Of a stretch of 64,000 nt of DNA, positions 34,921 through 44,507 are shown one piece after another. The stretch is taken from the NCBI GenBank assembly GCA_030220185.1, contig JASPKZ010008350.1, positions 310,001 to 374,000 of the forward strand. The letters run 5' to 3'. Below the pieces are notes generated by a model that worked only from the letters and a program-made list of their open reading frames with translations, was not told where the DNA came from and ran no database searches. Position numbers and translations under genes: made by a program. The stretch is from Diploptera punctata (taxonomy: Eukaryota; Arthropoda; Insecta; Blattodea; Blaberidae). How positions within the stretch are numbered: position 1 is the first letter of the stretch; every line of letters begins with the position of its first letter.

Positions 34921-34925
34921 GTAAT

Positions 34926-35558
34926 CAGTTAAACATATAAACCACTATCCAGCATTCTAAAACCAAGCGAGATGTAAACTTTTTGTTCAACTTGTAGACT
35001 AGGACTCCAGGAGACGCCGGTGCTTGAAGACGTCCTGGAGCGGGTGAAATGGATGGCGAAGCTGCATGCTCACGCGTTATTATGTTGGAGAAGTCTTAGC
35101 AGGTGTCTTGAAGTAGTCAGATAAATGTGAGGGAGGCTGGGGAAATGACGTAAACAACGTATTTAATACAAGAGAACCGCGTATGAGAAAAGGAGAATGA
35201 AATATCACATAGCATACATTTGGTTTGTTCAAGTTCACTCTTAAGAAATGTATATGACTCTCAAGATGACGTCCATAGAATGACTTGTTTTCATTCACTT
35301 TAAGTTAGTGAGTACAATAACACAAGGGGTATCATTATGTACTAGGTGATGTGCTTGGATAGCCTACATTCACTATTAAAAACCTTCTGTGGACAAGCTG
35401 TTTGTCTATTTGTCTTTTACACAGTCTGTATTTCTATCACTGTACTTCAACGCATGATAGTGTTTCTATTGTTTCAAACATCATTTATTAATCACTGTTA
35501 AACCTAGAACGCCAGCCAATGCTGTCGTGTGAAGAGACGCTATTGAATAAATCTTTAT
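34926..35558. other. No recognisable gene
   Basis: Contains a 72-codon minus frame (35298-35080) without motifs. Confidence 0.45.
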
Positions 35559-35683
35559 AAGCTTATATAAAAATGAAAGTTAGTCTGTTTGTCTGTCCTT
35601 TTTAGACTCAAAAACTACTTGGCCGATTAGAATGAAGTTTTTACCATCATTTAGAGAATTTTTATGGTGGGACATTTAACATA

Positions 35684-36336
35684 CACAGTAAAACCTGTCT
35701 ATGAAGGAACATGACGGTTCCTTACATATATTTCCGTCTTGGCAGTTTTCCTTCTTATAAAGGGTTCCCAAATTACAAGCTTGAATTTTCTCACGCAGTG
35801 CAAGGGTTTTACATGCACGCTTTAAAGACATAACGTATTGACTGAAAATCAGACAAAATAGTGTATGTATGTAACCTGCTCAGTTTGGGACAATACGTAA
35901 CTTTATTACACAACAGCGAGAAGGAATTCAACTAAGCCTACAGGAAGACTGAAGAGTTTCCCAACTCCCTCGTAGGTAACGTAAGTAGGAAAGCAAAAGC
36001 GAGGGATTCCCCGCTGTCACACATAAGCAAGGGTATCCCCGCAATACAATGGTAACGCAAGAAGATAAAACGATATAATGCAGAAAGCGTCATATGCAGG
36101 ATTTTCACGTGTGGTCATTAATACAGTAATTAGAACGTGCTTAAGAATAATTTTCCGTCTTACTGAGGTAAAAATTAATTATTTATACTTTAAAAACCAT
36201 TCCGTTTCCGCGATATGAAGGTTTTCGGCTTATACAGGATGATTTTACATATAAAATCGTACCGTTCTGGAGATATCTTTCAGACTCTACAGGCTTCCTT
36301 CTTATAAAGTTACCGGCTAAGACAGGTTTTACTATA
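35684..36336. mobile_element. TIR MITE, pogo/Tc1-like, ~650 bp
   Basis: Left CACAGTAAAACCTGTCTA and right TAAGACAGGTTTTACTATA are inverted complements, and TA lies at both flanks. This termini type (CAGTAAAACCTGTC) fits the pogo/Tc1-mariner group. No transposase frame. Confidence 0.65.
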
Positions 36337-36472
36337 TAACATATTATCGTACGTTCTATAGGACCCTGTTAAAAAGTGCATTGTTGCACTAAAAAGATAG
36401 CTTTTGTATGCTTAAATGGCCTACGCTACCTAACCATAACAAATAAACCGAATTAATGTACACAGAATTGAA

Positions 36473-36480
36473 TAGGCCTA
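36473..36480. other. TAGGCCTA micro-insertion
   Basis: gaattgaata|ggccta|tctaaaa here against gaattgaataactcaaaaag at 32480-32500; six extra bases beginning after TA. Confidence 0.75.
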
Positions 36481-36539
36481 TCTAAAAAATTCTAAAAAAA
36501 CTGTCCGCGATAGCACATATCTAAAAGAACTCGGTAAAA

Positions 36540-36690
36540 TCAGTATTTAAAAACACAATTATTGAACACAAAATTATCAAATGTGTAGGTTGAAGAAATA
36601 TGTTCATTATTTGCTATACTCAACGTATTTGTTAGAGGGTCAGTCACTGCAAAATAAAGCTCTGACCTGTTCAGAATATTAATAAATAAT
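36540..36690 (+). repeat. Repeat R290b, left half (interrupted)
   Basis: Matches the complement of 51230-51360: ttcattatttgctatactca, gagggtcagtcactgcaaaa, tctgacctgttcagaatatt. The right half is at 37913-38060. Confidence 0.8.
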
Positions 36691-36691
36691 A

Positions 36692-37140
36692 GTTTAAAAA
36701 AAACTAAAACAACACGCTTTATTAGAAAACCGAACTAAAAAATGAAAAATAATTTTAATTTCCGACACGCTTGGGATAAAATTAAAGTGGTCAACAAAAA
36801 AATCATCTCCAACACATCTAGAATAAAACTAGAGTTATCTATAAAAAAATAATTTTGCCATCAAAAGCGTGGGGTGCTCTTTATCAATTAATATATTTGA
36901 TAATACACAGGTATTGGTAAAAGTAAAGTATCTAAGAAGAAAACGTAAATACCATAAAAATTACCCCACGCTTTTGATGGTAAAATTATTTATTTTTGTA
37001 GATAGGTTTTATTCTAGATGTGTTGGAGATGATTTTTTTGTTGACCACTTTAATTTCATCCCAAGCGTGTTGGAAATTGAAATTATTTTTCATTTTTTAG
37101 TTTGGTTTTCTAATAAAGGGTGTTGTTTTAGTCTTTTAAA
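36692..37140. repeat. Foldback with ~180-bp arms, copy 1
   Basis: Left arm 36692-36875, loop 36876-36961, right arm 36962-37140. The arms pair through aacacgctttattagaaaac, caacaaaaaaatcatctcca and ccatcaaaagcgtggggt. The open frame 36869-37165 is a by-product of the arm. Confidence 0.9.
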
Positions 37141-37533
37141 TTATTATTTATTATTTATTTTTTAGTTTGGTTTTCTAATAAAGGGTGTTGTTTTAGATTT
37201 TTAAAAGTATCATTTTTTTATTTTTAGTTTAATTGATTGTCATAAACCGGAATCCCTTCAAAATTTAATTGCTTACGATATTTTTAGTGTCTAGGCACGA
37301 ATAAATTTTTTTTTAAATGATTATTATCTAACATTATTATAATATTTTTGAATATTTTAATATATATAAATAGTTACAGATATTCGTATCCTTCTCATAT
37401 TTTTTTGGATAAATTACAATGTGGTAAGTTTACAAAATTGTCATTAATATTTTACAGAATGAGATAAAAATGTAAATATTTTTTAATTCGATACTATTGT
37501 AGTATGAGTTAAAAGTAATACTATTCTAAAAAA

Positions 37534-37623
37534 TCCTCCGGGCCGGATTTGAACCAGCGACCTATGGATTACTGAAATTATATACACTACAGTCCTCCGC
37601 TCTACCAACTGAGCTACCAGAGG
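37534..37623 (-). tRNA. tRNA-Tyr (GTA), with 17-nt intron
   Basis: Decodes UAU/UAC. On the minus strand the 5' end CCTCTGG pairs with CCGGAGG at the 3' end (one G-U), followed by discriminator A. The D arm is GCTCagttggtaGAGC and the T arm GCTGGttcaaatCCGGC. The anticodon loop CTGTAG carries GTA (complement at 37588-37590) and is followed by a 17-nt intron (tgtatataatttcagta) after position 37, as in insect tRNA-Tyr. One mismatch (A-A) is in the anticodon stem. The A box tagctcagttgg and B box ggttcaaatcc are good. It lies inside a repeated mobile element, so function is uncertain. Confidence 0.88.
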
Positions 37624-37698
37624 ATATAATATTAATTTCTTACAACGATGGACTAAGAAGTCGATAAGTCCGTAACCGATTATACCGGTCTTTATATG

Positions 37699-37699
<1 letters not shown>

Positions 37700-37734
<35 letters not shown>
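37700..37734. repeat. (TA)n microsatellite
   Basis: TA run, 3' of the tRNA copy in plus coordinates; absent from copy 2. Confidence 0.9.
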
Positions 37735-37735
<1 letters not shown>

Positions 37736-37912
37736 ATGTCCTGATGATCCTGGCCAGGAACTTAGAAAAATTAATGAAATTATTGTATTATCATTTGTCC
37801 TTTACAAGTATACAAAGTTTCAAATTGATCCAATATTTTTAAGTGGGTGAAAAATCGTGTTGAAAATATCCGTTACATAGATAGATACAGGTCAAGCTAA
37901 TATAAAGCGTAC

Positions 37913-38060
37913 AAAAAGGAGGAGCTCTCTTTATTTTGGTAATCAATATTCGATAATTATCGAGGTCAAACACGGCTGTGATTGGTTGTAAAACAAAATC
38001 TATTGAAACATGTTTGGTCATTGACTCCCATTTGGGGCATGTGTTAAATAGTCACATTAA
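37913..38060 (+). repeat. Repeat R290b, right half
   Basis: Shares aaaaaggaggagctctcttt, cacggctgtgattggttgta and cccatttggggcatgtgtta with the complement of 51070-51230. Confidence 0.8.
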
Positions 38061-38116
38061 TGCCTACAATATTAACAGCAATTGGCTGTTTAACACTAGC
38101 AGTAAACGAGCCTATG

Positions 38117-38560
38117 TCAGTTAATACAACACAACAAATAAAAATGACAAAATAAAACCAAATTGTTTAATTTTGTTTTGACATTTTGAAGAGTTTCATA
38201 GAATGCTTCTCTTTGTCGCAAAGGTTTAGATATATCAGGTGCATATATACTTATAAAATGTGTAATATTATTTTGTAACTTTACTTTTACATGTAAAATC
38301 CTATAATTTATATAATCAACATCTTCTATACTTTCTTCAAACATTTGGTGTAGCAACATGCCTACTCCAGATTGTACTATATTTTCTTTTGGTTGGCCAC
38401 TGAATATAAATATATAATTAATTTTTGTCCTACCTTTTCCTTTCTTTTTTGTTTCTGATAATGCACACATTTTTATACCTTTTTCTTTTATTTCTTGTAT
38501 TATTTCTTCTTTCCTTTTAAATCAGGACATAACATTCCAAGTAGCAATTCTTAATATGTT
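38117..38560 (-). mobile_element. RTE-like LINE N-terminus: APE-type endonuclease fragment
   Basis: From 38560 down: LRIATWNVMS, a stop, then KEEIIQEIKEKGIKMCALSE, TKKKGKGRTKINYIFIFSG, GVGMLLHQMFEESIEDVDYI and LQNNITHFISIYAPDISKPL. TWNV (catalytic Asn), LSET (catalytic Glu) and YAP are hallmarks of the endonuclease that nicks target DNA in RTE-type LINEs. The domain ends early (about 38165), with its C-terminal half and the RT missing. Only endonuclease found in the window. Confidence 0.85.
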
Positions 38561-38574
38561 TTTCTTTTTCCAAA

Positions 38575-38950
38575 TCGTAGACCTTTTCCTAGCGTTTGTC
38601 GTATTTTCTTTCCATCTTTGATCCGGAACTTGATCCATGGGACTCCGAGCAATGTAATAAGTAAACGTGAAATGAAGACCTTAAGAACAATTCTGGGGAA
38701 AACATTATTTGATAAAATACACAACACAGAAATTAGAGGCAAATGCCATATTCAAGATATAGCCAAATTTATTGTAGATAGACGAAAATATTGGAACCGA
38801 CTTGCAATAAATAAGATAGACCAATGGACGGGAGAAGAACAAGAGATGGATAGATAGTGAATGAACATCCAATACGTCTTCCTCCGAGGAGTGATTTTGT
38901 AAATAAACAGGATGGAAATCCTACAAATTATGATTAAGAAGAAGATAAAC
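38575..38950 (+). mobile_element. RTE-like LINE 3' end, truncated
   Basis: The frame 38618-38857 gives REMKTLRTILGKTLFDKIHN, TEIRGKCHIQDIAKF and YWNRLAINKIDQWTGEEQEM with a stop, and a shortened tail ending aagaagaag. It lies head-to-head with the endonuclease fragment. Confidence 0.65.
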
Positions 38951-39758
38951 AAAATGTTTTCATCTTTGTTTTAGGGGCCAAAAATAGAGCCATTTGTGAA
39001 ATGATGACTGTGATGTTGATGATAATGGACAGAATTTCCTGAGGAAGCTGACTTGTTTAACAATTGCTTATTACAATTTTTCATAAACAGTACTGAAATA
39101 TTAATGGTTGTTAGAAGCTGTCTTATCGGATGAAAAATTATAACCTCTAGTGTCAAACATCTTTTCAATGCTGATTCATTAATCATGCAGTCTTGTAATA
39201 CAACATGGTCCGCTTCCATAGTCATATAATTAAATCTCGCTTTAACAGGTTAACACAAACAGTGTCAGAATTTCAGATTCAAACAGTATCTTCAGCCTTT
39301 AAATCATAACATTTCTTGATACTCTATGATTATAACTCTGTATCAGTATAAACTATGCAAAAAATAATTCAAACCTCTCCCTAAGAAAAGAATGTGCAAG
39401 TACACGCCTGTTATTTAGTGACTGCAATTTGTTCCAGTTTAATACCGCCTTTAAAAAGGTAAGGCAAATTGCAGAGTACTAAGAGCGAAATTATTTATAT
39501 CGCAACTTTTTTGAAGTCATGTTCATGAACAAATCCTGCCTGTCGAAAAGAAATATGTTTCAAGGTTTAAAACATCTGTCAAGTTTCAAAAGGTACGGGA
39601 TCTTCCAAGTGAATATTAACCATTATTTGATCATATCTCTGACAGTGATGAACAAAACTATTATTTTGAGAATATAACATGAAAAATCACTTGTTGATAG
39701 TTAATAGCATTCTAAATATTTTATTCATCATACTGCAGCCTTCTTGATGCTTAACATT

Positions 39759-39760
<2 letters not shown>
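38951..39760. other. No recognisable feature
   Basis: Unique-looking A+T-rich sequence. Confidence 0.5.
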
Positions 39761-39762
<2 letters not shown>

Positions 39763-39824
<62 letters not shown>

Positions 39825-39890
39825 TTTGGGCTCAAAGTACTTTGCGTAGTCCTGCATGGGCTCATCCGCAATCAAAAAATAATAATAATA

Positions 39891-39956
<66 letters not shown>
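39763..39956. repeat. (AAT)n and (AAT)n/(ATT)n microsatellites
   Basis: Two triplet runs, 39763-39824 and 39877-39956; the second switches from AAT to ATT and is self-complementary. The poly-N and poly-Y frames here are not genes. Confidence 0.95.
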
Positions 39957-40269
39957 ATGAACTACATGGTCTTTGTAGGAAGCCAGATATAATAAGAACA
40001 GTTAAGTCTCGTAGACTGCGATGGGCAGGACATGTTGCACGTATGGGAAATGAAAGACTTGCATGGAAGCTTCTTGTAGGAAAGCCAGAGGGAAAACGCC
40101 CAGTTGGTAGACCAAGAATGAAGTGGGAGAATAACATTAACTATGATTTGAGGAAGTAGATTATTCAGGGAATGACTGGAAATCATTAGCTCAGGATAGG
40201 GATGTATGGAGAGCTTATGTCCGCGCGGCCATGAACCTACGGGTTCGATAGTGCCAGTGAGTAAGTAAG

Positions 40270-40275
<6 letters not shown>
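39957..40275 (+). mobile_element. RTE-like LINE (group R4) 3' end, well preserved
   Basis: Encodes NELHGLCRKPDIIRTVKSRR, LRWAGHVARMGNERLAWKLL and GKRPVGRPRMKWENN, then a frameshift. The 3' end is ggttcgatagtgccagtgag with (TAAG)n. Confidence 0.9.
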
Positions 40276-40317
<42 letters not shown>

Positions 40318-40400
40318 TATTATTATTATTATTAAACTTATTATTATTATTATTAAACTTATTATTCTTATTATTAAACTTATTATTCTTATTATTAAAC

Positions 40401-40472
<72 letters not shown>
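40271..40472. repeat. Compound (AAT)n/(ATT)n array
   Basis: AAT run, ATT runs broken by aaacttattatt units, then a long ATT run. It follows the LINE tail directly. Confidence 0.95.
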
Positions 40473-40474
<2 letters not shown>

Positions 40475-40499
40475 GTGAAGGGATCCCAGAGCCCCCGGA

Positions 40500-41035
40500 C
40501 CGGCTACGGCCACGAGCAGGACATCAACACGTATATGCCAGTTTATGAAAACTATATTTCACTTTCTGTTACAAAGCATTTTACTATATGGGTCCGAAAC
40601 CTGGAAAGCAAGTAGAAAACAACCCAATAAGCTGTTATACGATAGTTGTAGAAATGGATATTTGGAGGCGGTCGACAAGAATTTCAAGAGGGGATAAGGT
40701 CAAAAAACAGCACGGTAAGGGATAATATGCAAGTTGAAAAAACATATTGGGGGGAAAAAATAGAAGAAAAACTTTTGAAATAGTATGGATACCTCATAAG
40801 AATGGAAGAAGAGAGAATACCAAAGAGGATTCTTAATAGGAAAGATAATGGAAGAAGTGGAATAGGTAGACCTAGAGAACGTTGGATGGATGGAGTGAGG
40901 AGAGATGTGGAAGCTAGAGATCTGAGGGAAGAAGATGCTCTAGACAGGAACCTCTGACGTCAAATCACTTTGAGTTGAAGGAGAAACACTGTATTGTGGA
41001 ATATTCCTAGTTTAAAAAAATAGTATATAGGCCTA
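40500..41035 (+). mobile_element. RTE-like LINE (group R2) 3' end
   Basis: ALLYGSETWKASRKQPNKLL, then degenerate tail codons matching 6250-6540 (gaagagagaataccaaagag, gttggatggatggagtgagg), with 3' UTR ttgagttgaaggagaaacac. Confidence 0.8.
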
Positions 41036-41139
41036 TGTATATATAATAATCATATAATTTATATTATATATAGGCCTAACCGTTATTCTTACAGCTATAT
41101 TACATGGATCCAAAACAAGGTATCATACTTTAAATAAGG

Positions 41140-41310
41140 AGTAAATATTAGTAGTATTTGAGAATACAGTTTTAAGACATTTTTTCGACCAAAGAGAGAG
41201 GAATAGACATGTGAATGGACAAGGCTCACATAACGGTCAGCTACAATATATTTAAAGGAAACCAGATGAAATAAGAACAGTTAAGTCTCGTGGGCTAAGA
41301 AGCCTCAATG
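41140..41310 (+). mobile_element. RTE-like LINE (group R4) internal fragment
   Basis: gaatacagttttaagacatt, ttttcgaccaaagagagagg and ataagaacagttaagtctcg correspond to the minus-strand copy at 17060-17200. Confidence 0.7.
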
Positions 41311-41770
41311 TTATCAATATTTATTTATATCCAATGGCTGGCATACTGATAACAATAATTTACCAAAAATCATTAAACAAAATTAAATATTTAATAAATA
41401 TGCAATGAAAATAACTAAAGAAGGAGGAATTTGTCCATTTTGCATCTCTCTTTGCAGTATTTGTTCCACTCGAACGATAGTGTAAGGCGTTGTCAGTCCA
41501 TATCGCCTTGTCTGTGACTGAATAGGGAGTTTCTATTATTCCGAATCTATGGAGATTTTTTTACTAAGCAATCATGTCTTATGAGCAGTCGGAAAAACGT
41601 TACAGAATTACTTCTGGGACAGTTTGAGTGGTTCTCCTGTTTCTGTGATGTTATGGTCATTCAATATTTTCCTTGTGTATGTATAGGCTAGTTTAACAGT
41701 GGTGTGGGAAGAATAGGCCCCTATGTTATTTGCGTTTGCAGTACTTTAGTACCAATATTATGTTTGAACA
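41311..41770. other. No recognisable feature
   Basis: Nothing assignable. Confidence 0.45.
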
Positions 41771-41774
41771 CAGA

Positions 41775-42032
41775 ACACAGAAATAAGACAGGGACTTGAA
41801 GTATTTGCAATAACTGATAAAATAGATAGGCCTACATATAGACAAAAATGGAAGCAACACATAGATAGAATGAATGACGATATATATCCAAAACAAATAA
41901 CAAATAACAAAATACAAACCTAAAGGCACCCGAGATGTGGGCAGACCTAGAAAGAGATGGGCTGAAGTCGGAACGGGTCAACAGACCTAATCCATGAATG
42001 CAGATGATGATGATGATGATGATGATGATTAT
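41775..42032 (+). mobile_element. RTE-like LINE (group R5) 3' end
   Basis: Matches 14850-15092 closely (acacagaaataagacaggga, gacaaaaatggaagcaacac, gtcggaacgggtcaacagac). It carries TAGGCCTA at 41827-41834 where the other copy has plain TA. (GAT)n tail. Confidence 0.9.
41827..41834. other. TAGGCCTA micro-insertion
   Basis: atagata|ggccta|catatagac here against atagatacatatagac at about 14893-14910. Confidence 0.85.
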
Positions 42033-42035
42033 GTT

Positions 42036-42715
42036 TGTTCATTGTAAGGAATTCTTCCGTCCTACATCTAAAACAATTTTTTCCTTTACCCAAAGAAAAC
42101 ATAAAGAAATATGTCGTAATGTCATACATAGGCCCACTTTCAAATAAAATATCTAAACACTTTAAAAAGTTGAACATTAATGTGGCATTTAAACGATTAA
42201 AACTTTACAAAATATAATAAAAAACAAAATAAAAGAAGAAAAATTATCAGGTGTATATAAATTGAAGTGTGGCACATGTGACAATGTATAGACATTGGAC
42301 CTATAGGACAAACTGGTAGACCTTTTATTTCTCGGATAAAGGAACACATGAGAGAATATAACAGAAATTTAGAATATTCAAAATATGCTAACCACCTATT
42401 CCAATTTAATCATTCTTTCGATCCAAATTTTGAAATTTTACATGTTTGTGATAAGGGTAAGAAGTTAGATCTTTTGGAGGCTGTAGAATTAAATAAGTTG
42501 AAAAGTAAGTAACAAACTGTTAAATTCTCAACTTGATTTGAATGAATCCCCTTTGTTAAATTCAAAAATTTAAATAAATATTGTAGTATTGTTGTTTAGA
42601 TCAGTTGGAACACAATTCATAATTTGTTAACATGTCTGAAGAAGGTACAGTGTACCGAAACAGCTGTCACTGAATTTTATAATAAATATGAAAATCAAAT
42701 AAAACTACGTTTTAT
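42036..42715 (+). mobile_element. Penelope-like element remnant: RT end plus GIY-YIG domain
   Basis: VVMSYIGPLSNKISKHFKKL, then NINVAFK (42110-42195), is the region joining RT thumb to nuclease. After a stop come LSGVYKLKCGTCDNV, a shift, IGQTGRPFISRIKEHMREYN, YANHLFQFNHSFDPNFEILH and LLEAVELNKLK: a GIY-YIG-type domain with the first motif as GVY. The 3' UTR gtctgaagaaggtacagtgt is typical of these elements. Frameshifts and stops make it dead. It is more diverged than, and a different lineage from, the 29-kb copy. Confidence 0.8.
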
Positions 42716-42952
42716 TTTTATTTTAATTAATGAATATGGATTTTCATCAAGTAAACACCAACTCAATTGATTATCTAAAACAATTACTCAGTTACTGTCT
42801 GACCTCCTGACAAACAGTGATTTATAGGACTATCATCTGCTGAATCAATCTCCTAATAGAGATGCGTGGAAGATTAAATGACTGTCTTTCGTTTCCTCAC
42901 TTGCTTTTTTATTGCCTAAGAGCTTATATTGAGATATGCTAAATGAATAACA
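42716..42952. other. No recognisable feature
   Basis: Nothing assignable. Confidence 0.4.
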
Positions 42953-42953
42953 G

Positions 42954-43407
42954 TTTTAAAAAACTAAAACAACACGCTTTATTAGAAAACCGAACTAAAA
43001 AATGAAAAATAATTTTAATTTCCAACACGCTTGGGATAAAATTAATGTGGTCAACAAAAAAAATATTTCCAATACATTTAGAATAAAACTAGAGTTATCT
43101 ACAAAGAAATAATTTTACCATCAAAAGCGTGGGGTGCTTTTTATGGTTTTTACATTTTCTTCTTAGAGACGTTACTTATACCAATATCTGTTTATTATCA
43201 AATATATTAATTGATACAGAGCACCCCACGCTTTTGATGGTAACATTATTTTCTTTTTGTTGATAACTCTAATTTCATTCTGTATGTGTTGGAGATTATT
43301 TTTTTGTTGACCACTTTAATTTTATCCCAAGCGTTTTGGAAATTAAAATTATTTTTCATTTTTTAGTTCGGTTTTCTAATAAAGCGTGTTGTTTTAGTTT
43401 TTTAAAA
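42954..43407. repeat. Foldback, copy 2
   Basis: Left arm 42954-43135, loop 43136-43222, right arm 43223-43407. Confidence 0.9.
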
Positions 43408-43525
43408 CTATTATTTATTATTTATTTTTTAATTTTAATATTTTACAGAATAAGATAAAAATGTAAATATCTTTAAATTCGACACTATTGTAGTATGAGC
43501 TAAAAGTAATACTCTTCTAAAAAAA

Positions 43526-43611
43526 TCCTCCGGGCCCGATTTGAACCAGCGATCTACGGATTACTAAAATGACATATCACTACAGTCCATCGCTCTTACC
43601 AACTGAGCTCT
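43526..43611 (-). pseudogene. tRNA-Tyr pseudogene
   Basis: Matches 37534-37623 but lacks the 5' acceptor strand (a deletion of about 25 bp removes the gctaccagagg complement), has an extra base in the D loop, and has an altered intron. The anticodon GTA is still visible. Confidence 0.85.
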
Positions 43612-43850
43612 TGCAACGATTGAGTAAGAAGTTGAAAAGTCCGCAACCTATTATACCGGTTTTTATTATTTTGATTTTCTGCTGATTCTGGCCAGGATTG
43701 TAGAAACATTTATGAAATTATTGTATTGTCATTGGTCCTTTACAAGTATACAAAGTTTCAAGTCGATCCAATGATTTTAAGTGGGTGAAAATCATGTTGA
43801 AAGATTCCGTTACATAGATACCGGTAAAGCTAATATAAAGCGTGTAAAAA

Positions 43851-44059
43851 TACAATTTTATAGTAATAATTTAGTGAGTAGTTACTTATATCTCAAGAAT
43901 TAGGATCTAAACTCACATAATTTTTATATTGTTTTCAAAGTTATGTATGAGTTATAAAGAAACATACTAACTCTGCCTGGAAAGGTATGGTACATAGGAT
44001 TAATGTAAAATATTATTAAATGAGATGAGGTATGAAACAAAACATATGCTAATGAAACT
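43851..44059. other. No recognisable feature
   Basis: Nothing assignable. Confidence 0.4.
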
Positions 44060-44500
44060 TGGGTCCTAAAAGAAACAATAAAACAGAAATTATTAATTGT
44101 TGAAAGAAAACTTTTAAGAAGAATATTTGGACCAAATAGAGGAACTGATAACTGTTGGAGAATCGAAACAAACAACAAATATTAATTTGTTTATTAATAA
44201 AAAATCAGAATATAGTAAACCATGTAAGATCTCTCACAATTGGTTGGCTTGGATATTGATAAGAATGGATGATCAGAACCTGGTCAAGAAACTCTATAAA
44301 TGGAAACCTATAGGAGGCAGAGCAGTTGGAAGACCGAAGATCAGATGGGAGGATGACACAATGAACGATATTAAGAACATGAAATCGACTAATTTGAATA
44401 TGCCAAGAGACAGATTGGCATGAAGGAAGATTGTTGAGAAGTACAAAACTTTCTCTTTTGAACTTGCCGTGCCTTAGGATGATGATGATGATGAGTTATG
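44060..44500 (+). mobile_element. RTE-like LINE 3' end
   Basis: YANETWVLKETIKQKLLIVE, RKLLRRIFGPNRGTDN, then after a frameshift HNWLAWILIRMDDQNLVKKL and GGRAVGRPKIRWEDD. (GAT)n tail at 44479-44493. Single copy of this group. Confidence 0.8.
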
Positions 44501-44507
44501 AAAATAT

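Larger units (their letters stand above)
33900..34925 (+). mobile_element. CR1/jockey-like LINE 3' end
   Basis: The open frame 33965-34405 encodes SILPTALKRILIQTLVMPHF, DYCDVLLTDISDGLSDKLQR, RNMCIRFIFNVRKYDHISPF and later IFTSRNWNSLP, then a stop; this is the RT C-terminal region. The 3' UTR has ggtggttgagtggaagagaa and ggccttaactctgccagaat, then aataaataaaac and an ATT microsatellite. Best-preserved copy of its family here (also 8016 and 27980). Confidence 0.85.
35559..36530 (+). mobile_element. Helitron-like relative, interrupted by a MITE
   Basis: Starts ttatataaaaatgaaagtta with gtctgtttgtctgtcc. After the MITE it continues in ttaaatggcctacgctacct, aattaatgtacacagaattg and gtccgcgatagcaca, matching 9650-9750 and 10000-10110. 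No recognisable 3' terminus. Confidence 0.5.
36691..37912 (+). mobile_element. Composite foldback/tRNA-Tyr element, copy 1 (1.2 kb)
   Basis: Inserted in repeat R290b: the 51-kb copy reads straight across (cagaatattaaaaaggagg). Starts ttaaaa...ACACGCTTTATTAG and ends CTAATATAAAGCGTAC, a ~15-bp terminal inverted repeat. It contains a ~180-bp-arm foldback (36692-37140), a short repeat of its arm end, a tRNA-Tyr gene and a (TA)n run. Copy 2 is at 42953-43850. Confidence 0.8.
42953..43850 (+). mobile_element. Composite foldback/tRNA-Tyr element, copy 2
   Basis: Same order as copy 1: foldback, atattttacagaataagata linker, tRNA-Tyr-like segment, gtcctttacaagtatacaaa block and end ctaatataaagcgtgtaaaa. 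The foldback loop is inverted relative to copy 1. Diverged and about 300 bp shorter. Confidence 0.85.

Noticed and set aside
36869..37165. 98-codon protein
   Set aside because: Lies across the loop and right arm of a foldback; no homologous motif.
39687..40513. Poly-N and poly-Y/poly-N frames
   Set aside because: Translations of AAT/ATT microsatellites fused to LINE sequence.
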